Shown one piece after another: positions 12,919 through 25,976 of a stretch of DNA of 64,000 nt. A program made the translations under genes and the position numbers. The notes under the pieces were generated by a model. It searched no databases and was not told the origin of the DNA. It worked only from the letters and a program-made list of their open reading frames with translations. Each line of letters opens with the position of its first letter. Within the stretch, counting starts at the first letter, position 1. This DNA is from Perognathus longimembris pacificus (taxonomy: Eukaryota > Chordata > Mammalia > Rodentia > Heteromyidae), in NCBI RefSeq assembly GCF_023159225.1, contig NW_025959298.1:1-64000 (forward strand), read 5' to 3'.

Positions 12919-13833
12919 TCAAAGGAATGGCTTTGGCTTTACACCATTTAGAATTATGCTTGCTGTTGGTTTGTAATAAACTGCCTTTATTATATTCAGG
13001 AATGTTCCTTGGAATCCCAATTTCTCCAGGATTTTTATCATAAATGGGTACTGGATTTTATCGAACGCCTTTTCTGCATCCAGAGATATAACCATGTGGT
13101 TCTTTACCTTGCTCTGGTTGATGTGGTGGATTACATTAATTGACTTGCGTATATTGAACCAACTTTGCATCCCTGGGATGGATCCAGTTTGAACATGGTG
13201 TATGATATTTTTGATGACCTGTTGAAGTCGATTGGACAGAATTTTGTTGAGAATTTTTGCATCTATGTTCATCAGGGAAATCGTTCTATAGTTCTGTTTT
13301 GTTGATGAGTCCCTGCCTGGTTTTGGGATGAGGGCTATACTGGCTTCATAGAATAAGTGTGGTAGTGAACGTTCTCTTTCAATTTCATTGAAGATTTTGA
13401 AAATTATTGGTGTGACTTCTGTTTTGAAAGCCTTGTAGAATTCTGCTGTGAATCCATCTGGACATGGGCTTTTCTCTGATGGGAAATCACTTATTGCTGT
13501 TTCTATTTCAAGGCTGGGTATGAGTCTGTTTAGAAGGTTTAAATCTTCATGGTTGAGTTTGGGGGTATCAATTTTTTCTAGAAAATCATCCATTTCTTCC
13601 AGGTTCTCGAATTTGTTGGCACAAAGGTTTGCAAAATAGTCCCTTATTGTGTTCTGAATTTTGGTTGTTTCTGTGGTGATGTTACCTGTTTTATCTCGGA
13701 TCTTGTTTATGTGGGTGTGCTGCCATCGTTTTTTGGTCAGGTTTGCTAGGAATTTGACTATCTTGTTAATATTCTCAAAGAACCAAGTCTTTGTTTTGTT
13801 GATTGTTGCGATGGTTTTTTTTCTCCCTCTCAA
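12919..13833 (-). pseudogene. L1 ORF2p reverse transcriptase region (longest open piece)
   Basis: A 304-codon open piece covering the linker and the N-terminal two thirds of the reverse transcriptase: [56 protein letters not shown]. The DAEKAFD block carries the first catalytic Asp. The frame stops at the start of the next conserved block; further on (about 12790) the active-site block reads FADYM, so the second Asp of FADD is lost and a stop follows shortly after. Polymerase activity is therefore excluded in this copy. Confidence 0.93.
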
Positions 13834-14141
13834 GTATATTTAATTCTGATTCGATTTTAATTATTTGCTTCCATCTATTGACTTGGGGGTATGGCTTCTT
13901 GTTCTCTTTTGAGAAGATTAAGGTGATTCCGTAAGTTGTTGAGTTGCTGTTTATCCAGATTGTTGGTGTAGGCACTCAGATATAAATTTTCGTCTGAGTA
14001 CTGCCTTTGCTGTGTCCCAAAGGAGGTGGTACTTTGTGCACTCACCTTGGTTGAATGCCATAAATATTGAATTACTGGTCTAATTTCTTCAATGACCCAC
14101 TGATGGTTCAGCAGTGTGTTGCTTAGTCTCCATGGATTGTA

Positions 14142-14870
14142 TCATTTTGTGTGGTGGCTGTTTGAGTTGAGCTTTAATTTTAATCTATTGTGGTCTGAGG
14201 GAAGGCAGGGAATGATTTTGATACTTCTGAATTTGTACAGATTTTCTTTGTGCCCTAAGATGTGATATATTTTGGAGAATGTTTCATGGGCTGCTGAAAA
14301 GAATGTGTATTCTGGTATTGCTTGATGGAATATTCTGTAGATGTTGGTTAAGTCTAGTTGGTCTATGCAGTTGATTAGTTCTGTGGATTCTTTGGTCAGT
14401 TTTTGGCCTGTTGGTCTGTCCAGAGGTGACAGTGGAGTGTTAAAGTCTCCAACAATCAATGTGTTTGGGACTATGAGTGATTTTAGAGTCAGTAGTGTTG
14501 GTTTGATGAAGTTGGGTTCTCCTGTATTTGGTGTGTGGATATTTAAGATGGTTATATCCTCCTGTAGGAGACATCGCTTTATTAGTATGTAGTAACCTTC
14601 TTTGTCTCTTCTTACCATTTTTCATTTGAAGTCGATTTTATCTGATGCTAGAATTCCACTCCAGCCTGCATTTGGGGGCCATTTATTGGTAGATTTTTTC
14701 CAGCCTTTCACCTTTAGAAGAAGTTTGCTTTTGCTAGATAGATGTGTCTCTTGGAGGCAGCAGAAAGACGGATCTTGATGTTTGATCCAAGTAATGAGCC
14801 TATGTCGTTTGAATGAAGAATTAAGTCCATTAATGTTGAGAGTTAGGTTTGAGAGATGATCATTTGTCCT
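14142..14870 (-). pseudogene. L1 ORF2p endonuclease domain, broken
   Basis: The apurinic-like endonuclease nicks target DNA for target-primed reverse transcription. Reading from about 14866, NINGLN and later QETH give the first catalytic blocks. A stop lies at about 14625, and the frame 14142-14618 then carries GDFNTPLS and near its end LPSDHNRL, the conserved D/N and SDH blocks. The usual D of the 'DHIL' block is changed (YHILGHK). The domain order and motifs are diagnostic for L1; the stop and substitution mean it is not functional. Confidence 0.85.
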
Positions 14871-14899
14871 TTCATTGTAGCTATCTTGTTAAAAGCTGT

Positions 14900-16018
14900 G
14901 TCTTCCCAATTCTTGATCTAATATTCTGGTTTTCTATTTAGGGTTCATTTCTCTGTCTGTATTGGGATCTTGATTATTTTCCCTGTATAGTACATCTTTG
15001 AGGATTTTCTGTAAAGCTGGTTTGGTGGAGATACATTGTTTCAGTTTTTCCTTCCTGTGGAAGACTTTTATTTGACCTTCAGCTATGAATGAGAGTTTAG
15101 CTGGGTACAGCATTCTTGGTTGATATTTATTATTATTTAGGGTTTGGCATACCTCATTCCAGGATCCCCTTGCTTTTCATGGTCTCTGCTGAGAAGTCTG
15201 GGGTAATTCTGCTTGCTTTTCCTTTATTTGTGATTACTTTCTTCTCCGTAACATCTTTAAGGATTCTTTCCTTGGACTCTACTGATCCTGTTATGATCAC
15301 AATGTGTCAGTGGGATGTCCTATTCTGATCTGGTCGCTTTGGGGTTCTAAATGCTTCTTGTATCTGTATCGGCCTACCTTCCTGGATAGTTGGGAAGTTC
15401 TTGGCTAATATTCTGTTAAATAGGTTGCATATTCCATTAACTTCTTTCTCCTGGTTTTTCTCAATTCCTATTCGCCTCAAATAGTGCTTCCTGCTTGTGT
15501 CTTGGAGCTCCTGGAGTGATCTGTTTTATCGATTGGATTGGTTTTGTATTTTTGTGTGACATTTCTCCATAGATTCTAGGGAATTTTCAGCTCCTGAGAT
15601 TTGATCCTCTGCTTCACCTACTTGAGACTGTAGGCTAGTTACTTGATTTTGAATCTCTTTTCCTTCAGACTGGTCTTTCCTGATGATTTCCATGTCCTTG
15701 CTAGAAGTATCTCTTAGGTCCTGCATGGACATCTTTACATTATTAATTTGGTTTTGAGTGCTGTCTCTCAAATCTTTTAGCTGGGTAGTTATCTTTTCAT
15801 ATGACTCTTGAAGTTCATTTATCTTTCTCTTTGTTGAGGCCATGAAATCATCTATTACTTTATGGATGGATTGATGTATGGATGGATTCAAACTTTTCAT
15901 TTAACATGTTTATCAGTAGACTTTGTAGAGCATTTTGAGGGTTCTCTTCTATGTCTTTGATTGACTGCTCTGCTTCCTGCTAGTTTTGAGTGGGAGATAT
16001 GACTGCATTGTTTGCCAT
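14900..16018 (-). pseudogene. L1 ORF1p (RNA-binding chaperone), broken
   Basis: ORF1p trimerises through a coiled coil and coats L1 RNA. The likely start is the ATG at 16018-16016, beginning MANNAVIS. The frame meets a TAG after about 13 codons and shifts near 15880-15900. The clearest part is 15526-15900: a long heptad-type region (KRKINELQESYEKI, QNQVTSLQSQVGEAEDQ) typical of the ORF1p coiled coil. Downstream, about 14.95-15.45 kb, pieces of the RRM/C-terminal region are legible (for example NFPTIQEGRPIQ, VIITGSVESKERIL). Disrupted frames make this a pseudogene; the family call is secure. Confidence 0.85.
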
Positions 16019-16150
16019 CTTGTGTTTCTTCTGCCCATTTGGATTGGGAATGCCTATCTAAGAGCACCTGTGAGCACTGTTTAAGACCCAAAGCAGACCT
16101 TACCAAGCACTGTTGTGTAAATCTTAGAAGTTCACAATTATACACAGATA

Positions 16151-16323
16151 CTTGGTATAACTGTATATAAAATTAGATTTGGTGTTCCTAAAAATACAAT
16201 TTCAAAATAACAACCAATCCTGTATTCAATAGTTAATAAGTACTGTTAAAATACTATGAGCTGGATTTCTCTATAAACCACTTTGATTCACTTGGATTGA
16301 ACAGGGATATCCTCTATCCAATA
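16151..16323. other. Short AT-rich spacer before the macrosatellite
   Basis: No gene. The last bases contain 'agggatatc' followed by 'acccagcaatg', both of which also occur, further apart, at the end of a macrosatellite unit. The left edge may be a decayed partial unit or coincidence. Confidence 0.5.
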
Positions 16324-18736
16324 ACCCAGCAATGATATTCATAGGCAGCATCATCACTGTCATGCAGATCTCCAAGAGCAGAGGCAGCTTGGCATCAAGT
16401 ACGGAGACCTTTGTGTAGCGGACAGCACAAGAGGGGAGCCTTCGCCATATGATTGGTTTCCGGGAACTTCAAAAAACAAGTAACGTGTAAACACTTTGAA
16501 CTCCCTCTGTCCAACCTCATACCTGACACACTCATGCAACCGCACATGAACAAAAAATTCCTCACAGGGAGCCGACTCTCTCTCTCTCTCTTTCTCTCTC
16601 TTCCTCCCCGCCACCCCCACATGCTCACTATAACACACTGTGCCGGGTCCTCCTGGATCTAAATCCACATACCTATTTGCACATATGCAGACTTAGGATT
16701 CGGAAGCACACTCTTGTACAGCATCAGGAACACACGCATGTAGGCAAGCAGGGGCACACACACGCACACGTGAGCGCACCCAGTACACAGTGGCTTGGAA
16801 GGTGCTAAGGGGTTTTCGTGGACTGTGTCCTACTTGCTCAAGTCCAGGGTGTTGTTCTCGTGGTGGGCGTGGCTAAGGAGCCCAGCGCTGCTTACTGGAC
16901 AGTCCATTGGCACTTGGGCCTCCCCCTGCTGTCCTCACCAGTCTCCCATTCCCTGAACCATGCAGCTTCGGAGACCTGGGTAGCAACAAACTCCTCGGGA
17001 AAGCAATCAAGGCAGAAATGTCAATGTAACAGGACCACATGATTACGCCCCAGTAGTGCCCCAACCAAGGATGGCATTCGTTACCCCTCAGGTCTACACC
17101 CTAAAGCCCAGCGCTGCGCGCAGAGAATGGGGCAGGCCTGTGCCCCAGAATCCCTTGCCTCTTCTCCCTTCTACTTGGTCCCAGGGTGGTGGGGCGCCCA
17201 ACCTGGCCTTTCTAGCCACCACCTGCCATCTGCAACTGAGTTCCTGAGGCTTGTCCCCTGCACACATACCTCCTTTGCTGATAACTCCCTCCGAGTTCTC
17301 TCTCCTAGCCCTCCTGTACCTGCCTTGCTGCTCTGGACTGCTTTCAACTCACACATGCCTCTGCGTCACTGCCTCTTTGCCTCTGCCTCTGCTTCCCAAT
17401 TTCCCCCTCCTCCTCTTGAGGTTCACAGGCTGCACACCTCCCCATGCACCTCTTCACTTCTTCTGGGGAAATTACAACTGCCTCACCCTGGCCTAGCCCT
17501 TCTTATCTTCTCCAAATCTCCCTCTGCTCTCACCCTCTGCACACCTGGGATCTCTCAGTCCTCTGGTGAACACCAATCCCCATTTATCTAATCTGTTGTC
17601 TGCCTGCTCTGTGCCCAAGCCCCTCTGCTCCTTTTCTGTGCACAGGAGGTTTGTGACAAAGGTAGGAGGGAAGCGGCACTCCTTTCCTGCCTTCTGGTTT
17701 TATGACTGACATCCGATTGGTCTGGAAACGGCCTCTGCCCCCTTGGCCAAGACCACCTGAAGAGCTTGCCTGGCTTGCTAGGCAGCAGCCCTGTGTTTTT
17801 CTGAGCAGGAAGGACTGCACATATGCGACCCACTATGCAGAAAAGCCTCCAGGGGGTGGCCGGATATTTTGTTTCTCCATTCCTTGCCCACTTTGTTGAT
17901 GTGTGCTTTCATTTGCATTCCAACAGGAACAGCCTTAAGGGAGGGGTAGTGAGGCTGCTTAGAGGTAGGCAGTTGGTGCTCACAGGCCAGCAGGGCCTCC
18001 TGGTGCCTCACTAACAGTGCATTTGCACCTGGGGTGCTGGGAAGCCTCTGGGCAGTGCCCATATGGTTTGGAGCTCTGTGACATGGCCAGGTACTAGGCG
18101 CCTCCTGCTGACTTGAGCCAGTGTTCCAACTGGAGTTGCCATAGCAAAAAGGGCACAGGGCCCCTTGGGGGTTTGCTGTAAGTTCTCACTAGTTCTCACA
18201 GGCCTTCGGGGATGCACAGGATGTGTAGAGCCGCACATCCCTCCCCTGACCATTCTGCTGGGAACGGCTTGGGCCAGGGTCCTAGGCAAATACACTTTCC
18301 ACCTCCCCTCCTGCTCCATCTTCCCACATCCTGGTTGAACCCGTGTGACACAGCTCCCCACCGCCTCTGCCCTTGCCAGTTCTGGAAGTGGCTGGTGTGT
18401 GGATCCGCCACCTCTCTCACAATCAACCTCATCTCTCTTGCTGAGAGCATAAGGGAGATACAAGGTTAGCAGGTCAGCGAATCTGGGCATCTCCTTTCTG
18501 CGCTAGTGTCTGCTAAACTCTTGTCTTCCCGCTTGCCTTGGCCTCTCTGGCCCAGATCCCTGCCTGCTACTTCCTGCTATTGAGCAGCCAAGGATTATAC
18601 TGGCTAGAGGCAGGAGCTGGCAATCCTGGTGCCCGTGGCTCACAGCCATATGTTTTAGGCTCCTTCAGGAAGCTCTGCTAAGACACCAGGGAAAGGGATA
18701 TCTGACCCTTCCCTGCCGTGACCAAGGCACACTAGC
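16324..18736. repeat. Macrosatellite copy 1
   Basis: 2413 bp. Private variants include 'cagggagccgac' before the CT tract and 'gaagagcttg' where others have 'gaagacc'. It has an intact CTCF-core-like motif at 17846-17859. Confidence 0.95.
17846..17859 (+). promoter_or_regulatory. CTCF-core-like motif, one per macrosatellite unit
   Basis: CCTCCAGGGGGTGG fits 12 of 14 positions of the CTCF core consensus as I know it (CCASYAGRKGGCRS). It recurs once per unit in the same orientation, for example at 22672 and 25086, and is broken in copies 2 and 12. Binding is untested; this is motif evidence only. Confidence 0.35.
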
Positions 18737-21148
18737 ACCCAGCAATGATATTCATAGGCAGCATCATCACTGTCATGCAGATCTCCAAGAGAAGAGGCAG
18801 CTTGGCATCAAGTACGGAGACCTTTGTGTAGCGGACAGCACAAGAGGGGAGCCTTCGCCATATGATTGTTTTCCGGGAACTTCAAAAAACAAGTAACGTG
18901 TAAACACTTTGAACTCCCTCTGTCCAACCTCATACCTGACACACTCATGCAACCGCACATGAACAAAAATTCCTCACAGGCGTGCCGACTCTCTCTCTCT
19001 CTCTTTCTCTCTCTTCCTCCCCGCCACCCCCACATGCTCACTATAACACACTGTGCCGGGTCCTCCTGGATCTACATCCACATACCTATTTGCACATATG
19101 CAGACTTAGGCTTAGGAAGCACACTCTTGTACAGCATCAGGAACGCACGCATGTAGGCAAGCAGGGGCACACACACGCACACGTGAGCGCACCCAGTACA
19201 CAGTGGCTTGGAAGGTGCTAAGGGGTTTTCGAGGACTGTGTCCTACTTGCTCAAGTCCAGGGTGTTGTTCTCGTGGTGGGCGTGGCTAAGGAGCCCAGCG
19301 CTGCTTACTGGACAGTCCATTGGCACTTGGGCCTCCCCCTGCTGTCCTCACCAGTCTCCCATTCCCTGATCCATGCAGCTTCGGAGACCTGGGTAGCAAT
19401 AAACTCTTCGGGAAAGCAATCAAGGCAGAAATGTCAATGTAACAGGACCACATGATTACGCCCCAGTAGTGCCCCAACCAAGGATGGCATTCGTTACCCC
19501 TCAGGTCTACACCCTAAAGCACAGCGCTGCGCTCAGAGAATGGGGCAGGCCTGTGCCCCAGAATCCCTTGCCTCTTCTCCCTTCTACTTGGTCCCAGGGT
19601 GGTGGGGCGCCCAACCTGGCCTTCCTAGCCACCACCTGCCATCTGCAGCTGAGTTCCTGAGGCTTGTCCCCTGCACACATACCTCCTTTGCTGATAACTC
19701 CCTCCGAGTTCTCTCTCCTAGCCCTCCTGTCCCTGCCTTGCTGCTCTGGACTGCTTTCAACTCACACATGCCTCTGCGTCACTGCCTCTTTGCCTCTGCC
19801 TCTGCTTCCCAATTTCCCCCTCCTCCTCTTGAGGTTCACAGGCTGCACACCTCCCCATGCACCTCTTCACTTCTTCTGGGGAAATTACAACTGCCTCACC
19901 CTGGCCTAGCCCTTCTTATCTTCTCCAAATCTCCCTCTGCTCTCACCCTCTGCACACCTGGGATCTCTCAGTCCTCTTGTGAACACCAATCCCCATTTAT
20001 CTAATCTGTTGTCTGCCTGCTCTGTGCCCAAGCCCCTCTGCTCCTTTTCTGTGCACAGGAGGTTTGTGACAAAGGTAGGAGGGAAGCGGCACTCCTTTCC
20101 TGCCTTCTGGTTTTATGACTGACATCCGATTGGTCTGGAAACGGCCTCTGCCCCCTTGGCCAAGACCACCTGAAGACCTTGCCTGGTTTGCTAGGCAGCA
20201 GCCCTGTGTTTTTCTGAGCAGGAAGGACTGCACATATGCGACCCACTATACAGAAAAGCCTCCAGGGGGGGCCGGATATTTTGTTTCTCCATTCCTTGCC
20301 CACTTTGTTGATGTGTGCTTTCATTTGCATTCCAACAGGAACAGCCTTAAGGGAGGGGTAGTGAGGCTGCTTAGAGGTAGGCAGTTGGTGCTCACAGGCC
20401 AGCAGGGCCTCCTGGTGCCTCACTAACAGTGCATTTGCACCTGGGGTGCCGGGAAGCCTCTGGGCAGTGCCCATATGGTTTGGAGCTCTGTGACATGGCC
20501 AGGTACTAGGCGCCTCCTGCTGACTTGACACAGTGTTCCAACTGGAGTTGCCATAGCAAAAAGGGCACAGGGCCCCTTGGGGGTTTGCTGTAAGTTCTCA
20601 CTAGTTCTCACAGGCCTTCGGGGATGCACAGGATGTGTAGAGCCGCACATCCCTCCCCTGACCATTCTGCTGGGAACGGCTTGGGCCAGGGTCCTGGGCA
20701 AATACACTTTCCACCTTCCCTCCTGCTCCATCTTCCCACATCCTGGTTGAACCCGTGTGACACAGCTCCCCACCGCCTCTGCCCTTGCCAGTCCTGGAAG
20801 TGGCTGGTGTATGGATCCGCCACCTCTCTCACAATCAACCTCATCTGTCTTGCTCAGAGCATAAGGGAGATACAAGGTTAGCAGGTCAGCGAATCTGGGC
20901 ATCTCCTTTCTGCGCTAGTGTCTGCTTAACTCTTGTCTTCCCGCTTGCCTTGGCCTCTCTGGCCCAGATCCCTGCCTGCTACTTCCTGCTATTGAGCAGC
21001 CAAGGATTATACTGGCTAGAGGCAGGAGCTGGCAATCCTGGTGTCCGTGGCTCACAGCCATATGTTTTAGGCTCCTTCTGGAAGCTCTGCTAAGACACCA
21101 GGGAAAGGGATATCTGACCCTTCCCTGCCATGACCAAGGCACACTAGC
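18737..21148. repeat. Macrosatellite copy 2
   Basis: 2412 bp. One A fewer in the run before the CT tract, 'ggcgtgccg' instead of 'ggcgagccg', and loss of the T inside the CTCF-core-like motif (run of G only at about 20259-20272). The frame change fuses two minus-strand frames into one of 176 codons. Confidence 0.95.
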
Positions 21149-23562
21149 ACCCAGCAATGATATTCATAGGCAGCATCATCACTGTCATGCAGATCTCCAA
21201 GAGCAGAGGCAGCTTGGCATCAAGTACGGAGACCTTTGTGTAGCGGACAGCACAAGAGGGGAGCCTTCGCCATATGATTGGTTTCCGGGAACTTCAAAAA
21301 ACAAGTAACGTGTAAACACTTTGAACTCCCTCTGTCCAACCTCATACCTGACACACTCATGCAACCGCACATGAACAAAAAATTCCTCACAGGCGTGCCG
21401 ACTCTCTCTCTCTCTCTTTCTCTCTCTTCCTCCCCGCCACCCCCACATGCTCACTATAACACACTGTGCCGGGTCCTCCTGGATCTAAATCCACATACCT
21501 ATTTGCACATATGCAGACTTAGGATTCAGAAGCACACTCTTGTACAGCATCAGGAACACACCCATGTAGGCAAGCAGGGGCACACACACGCACACGTGAG
21601 CGCACCCAGTACACAGTGGCTTGGAAGGTGCGAAGGGGTTTTCGTGGACTGTGTCCTACTTGCTCAAGTCCAGGGTGTTGTTCTCGTGGTGGGCGTGGCT
21701 AAGGAGCCCAGCGCTGCTTACTGGACAGTCCATTGGCACTTGGGCCTCCCCCTGCTGTCCTCACCAGTCTCCCATTCCCTGATCCATGCAGCTTCGGAAA
21801 CCTGGGTAGCAACAAACTCTTCGGGAAAGCAATCAAGGCAGAAATGTCAATGTAACAGGACCACATGATTACGCCCCAGTTGTGCCCCAACCAAGGATGG
21901 CATTCGTTACCCCTCAGGTCTACACCCTAACGCCCAGCGCTGCGCGCAGAGAATGGGGCAGGCCTGTGCCCCAGAATCCCTTGCCTCTTCTCCCTTCTAC
22001 TTGGTCCCAGGGTGGTGGGGCGCCCAACCTGGCCTTCCTAGCCACCACCTGCCATCTGCAGCTGAGTTCCTGAGGCTTGTCCCCTGCACACATACCTCCT
22101 TTGCTGATAACTCCCTCCGAGTTCTCTCTCCTAGCCCTCCTGTCCCTGCCTTGCTGCTCTGGACTGCTTTCAACTCACACATGCCTCTGCGTCACTGCCT
22201 CTTTGCCTCTGCCTCTGCTTCCCAATTTCCCCCTCCTCCTCTTGAGGTTCACAGGCTGCACACCTCCCCATGCACCTCTTCACTTCTTCTGGGGAAATTA
22301 CAACTGCCTCACCCTGGCCTAGCCCTTCTTATCTTCTCCAAATCTCCCTCTGCTCTCACCCTCTGCACACCTGGGATCTCTCAGTCCTCTGGTGAACACC
22401 AATCCCCATTTATCTAATCTGTTGTCTGCCTGCTCTGTGCCCAAGCCCCTCTGCTCCTTTTCTGTGCACAGGAGGTTTGTGACAAAGGTAGGAGGGAAGC
22501 GGCACTCCTTTCCTGCCTTCTGGTTTTATGACTGACATCCGATTGGTCTGGAAACGGCCTCTGCCCCCTTGGCCAAGACCACCTGAAGACCTTGCCTGGC
22601 TTGCTAGGCAGCAGCCCTGTGTTTTTCTGAGCAGGAAGGACTGCACATATGCGACCCACTATGCAGAAAAGCCTCCAGGGGGTGGCCGGATGTTTTGTTT
22701 CTCCATTCCTTGCCCACTTTGTTGATGTGTGCTTTCATTTGCATTCCAACAGGAACAGCCTTAAGGGAGGGGTAGTGAGGCTGCTTAGAGGTAGGCAGTT
22801 GGTGCTCACAGGCCAGCAGGGCCTCCTGGTGCCTCACTAACAGTGCATTTGCACCTGGGGTGCTGGGAAGCCTCTGGGCAGTGCCCATATGGTTTGGAGC
22901 TCTGTGACATGGCCAGGTACTAGGCACCTCCTGCTGACTTGAGCCAGTGTTCCAACTGGAGTTGCCATAGCAAAAAGGGCACAGGGCCCCTTGGGGGTTT
23001 GCTGTAAGTTCTCACTAGTTCTCACAGGCCTTCGGGGATGCACAGGATGTGTAGAGCCGCACATCCCTCCCCTGACCATTCTGCTGGGAACGGCTTGGGC
23101 CAGGGTCCTAGGCAAATACACTTTCCACCTCCCCTCCCGCTCCATCTTCCCACATCCTGGTTGAACCCGTGTGACACAGCTCCCCACCGCCTCTGCCCTT
23201 GCCAGTCCTGGAAGTGGCTGGTGTATGGATCCGCCACCTCTCTCACAATCAACCTCATCTGTCTTGCTCAGAGCATAAGGGAGATACAAGGTTAGCAGGT
23301 CAGCGAATCTGGGCATCTCCTTTCTGCGCTAGTGTCTGCTTAACTCTTGTCTTCCCGCTTGCCTTGGCCTCTCTGGCCCAGATCCCTGCCTGCTACTTCC
23401 TGCTATTGAGCAGCCAAGGATTATACTGGCTAGAGGCAGGAGCTGGCAATCCTGGTGCCCGTGGCTCACAGCCATATGTTTTAGGCTCCTTCAGGAAGCT
23501 CTGCTAAGACACCAGGGAAAGGGATATCTGACCCTTCCGTGCCGTGACCAAGGCACACTAGA
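21149..23562. repeat. Macrosatellite copy 3
   Basis: 2414 bp. Shares 'ggcgtgccg' with copy 2. Here two plus-strand frames join into one of 196 codons (21278-21868) because one base differs ('gtgcgaagg' for 'gtgctaagg'). The copy ends with private bases ('cttccgtgcc', 'gaaccc'). Confidence 0.95.
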
Positions 23563-25976
23563 ACCCAGCAATGATATTCATAGGCAGCATCATCACTGTC
23601 ATGCAGATCTCCAAGAGCAGAGGCAGCTTGGCATCAAGTACGGAGACCTTTGTGTAGCGGACAGCACAAGAGGGGAGCCTTCGCCATATGATTGGTTTCC
23701 GGGAACTTCAAAAAACAAGTAACGTGTAAACACTTTGAACTCCCTCTGTCCAACCTCATACCTGACACACTCATGCAACCGCACATGAACAAAAAATTCC
23801 TCACAGGCGAGCCGACTCTCTCTCTCTCTCTTTCTCTCTCTTCCTCCCCGCCACCCCCACATGCTCACTATAACACACTGTGCCGGGTCCTCCTGGATCT
23901 ACATCCACAAACCTATTTGCACATATGCAGACTTAGGATTCGGAAGCACACTCTTGTACAGCATCAGGAACACACGCATGTAGGCAAGCAGGGGCACACA
24001 CACGCACACGTGAGCGCACCCAGTACACAGTGGCTTGGAAGGTGCTAAGGGGTTTTCGTGGACTGTGTCCTACTTGCTCAAGTCCAGGGTGTTGTTCTCG
24101 TGGTGCGCGTGGCTAAGGAGCCCAGCGCTGCTTACTGGACAGTCCATTGGCACTTGGGCCTCCCCCTGCTGTCCTCACCAGTCTCCCATTCCCTGAACCA
24201 TGCAGCTTCGGAGACCTGGGTAGCAACAAACTCTTCGGGAAAGCAATCAAGGCAGAAATGTCAATGTAACAGGACCACATGATTACGCCCCAGTAGTGCC
24301 CCAACCAAGGATGGCATTCGTTACCCCTCAGGTCTACACCCTAACGCCCAGCGCTGCGCGCAGAGAATGGGGCAGGCCTGTGCCCCAGAATCCCTTGCCT
24401 CTTCTCCCTTCTACTTGGTCCCAGGGTGGTGGGGCGCCCAACCTGGCCTTCCTAGCCACCACCTGCCATCTGCAGCTGAGTTCCTGAGGCTTGTCCCCTG
24501 CACACATACCTCCTTTGCTGATAACTCCCTCCGAGTTCTCTCTCCTAGCCCTCCTGTCCCTGCCTTGCTGCTCTGGACTGCTTTCAACTCACACATGCCT
24601 CTGCGTCACTGCCTCTTTGCCTCTGCCTCTGCTTCCCAATTTCCCCCTCCTCCTCTTGAGGTTCACAGGCTGCACACCTCCCCATGCACCTCTTCACTTC
24701 TTCTGGGGAAATTACAACTGCCTCACCCTGGCCTAGCCCTTCTTATCTTCTCCAAATCTCCCTCTGCTCTCACCCTCTGCACACCTGGGATCTCTCAGTC
24801 CTCTAGTGAACACCAATCCCCATTTATCTAATCTGTTGTCTGCCTGCTCTGTGCCCAAGCCCCTCTGCTCCTTTTCTGTGCACAGGAGGTTTGTGACAAA
24901 GGTAGGAGGGAAGCGGCACTCCTTTCCTGCCTTCTGGTTTTATGACTGACATCCGATTGGTCTGGAAACGGCCTCTGCCCCCTTGGCCAAGACCACCTGA
25001 AGACCTTGCCTGGCTTGCTAGGCAGCAGCCCTGTGTTTTTCTGAGCAGGAAGGACTGCACATATGCGACCCACTATGCAGAAAAGCCTCCAGGGGGTGGC
25101 CGGATGTTTTGTTTCTCCATTCCTTGCCCACTTTGTTGATGTGTGCTTTCATTTGCATTCCAACAGGAACAGCCTTAAGGGAGGGGTAGTGAGGCTGCTT
25201 AGAGGTAGGCAGTTGGTGCTCACAGGCCAGCAGGGCCTCCTGGTGCTTCACTAACAGTGCATTTGCACCTGGGGTGCTGGGAAGCCTCTGGGCAGTGCCC
25301 ATATGGTTTGGAGCTCTGTGACATGGCCAGGTACTAGGCGCCTCCTGCTGACTTGAGCCAGTGTTCCAACTGGAGTTGTCATAGCACAAAGGGCACAGGG
25401 CCCCTTGGGGGTTTGCTGTAAGTTCTCACTAGTTCTCACAGGCCTTCCGGGATGCACAGGATGTGTAGAGCCGCACATCCCTCCCCTGACCATTCTGCTG
25501 GGAACGGCTTGGGCCAGGGTCCTAGGCAAATACACTTTCCACCTCCCCTCCTGCTCCATCTTCCCACATCCTGGTTGAACCCGTGTGACACAGCTCCCCA
25601 CCGCCTCTGCCCTTGCCAGTCCTGGAAGTGGCTGGTGTATGGATCCGCCACCTCTCTCACAATCAACCTCACCTCTCTTGCTCAGAGCATAAGGGAGATA
25701 CAAGGTTAGTAGGTCAGCGAATCTGGGCATCTCCTTTCTGCGCTAGTGTCTGCTTAACTCTTGTCTTCCCGCTTGCCTTGGCCTCTCTGGCCCAGATCCC
25801 TGCCTGCTACTTCCTGCTATTGAGCAGCCAAGGATTATACTGGCTAGAGGCAGGAGCTGGCAATCCTGGTGCCCGTGGCTCACAGCCATATGTTTTAGGC
25901 TCCTTCAGGAAGCTCTGCTAAGACACCAGGGAAAGGGATATCTGACCCTTCCCTGCCGTGACCAAGGCACACTAGC
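23563..25976. repeat. Macrosatellite copy 4
   Basis: 2414 bp. Marked by 'ccacaaacc' and 'gtggtgcgcgtgg'. The same marks occur only in copy 7, with which it appears identical. Confidence 0.95.

Larger units (their letters stand above)
10386..16150 (-). mobile_element. Near full-length, inactive LINE-1
   Basis: Read on the minus strand this is an L1: part of the 5' UTR (about 16019-16150), ORF1 (about 14.9-16.02 kb), ORF2 with endonuclease, reverse transcriptase and Cys-rich C-terminus (about 10.95-14.87 kb), and a 3' UTR ending at a poly-T run near 10377-10386. Both reading frames carry stops and frameshifts, the catalytic FADD of the reverse transcriptase reads FADY, and a second L1 fragment is inserted at 12357-12541. 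The element cannot be active. Confidence 0.93.
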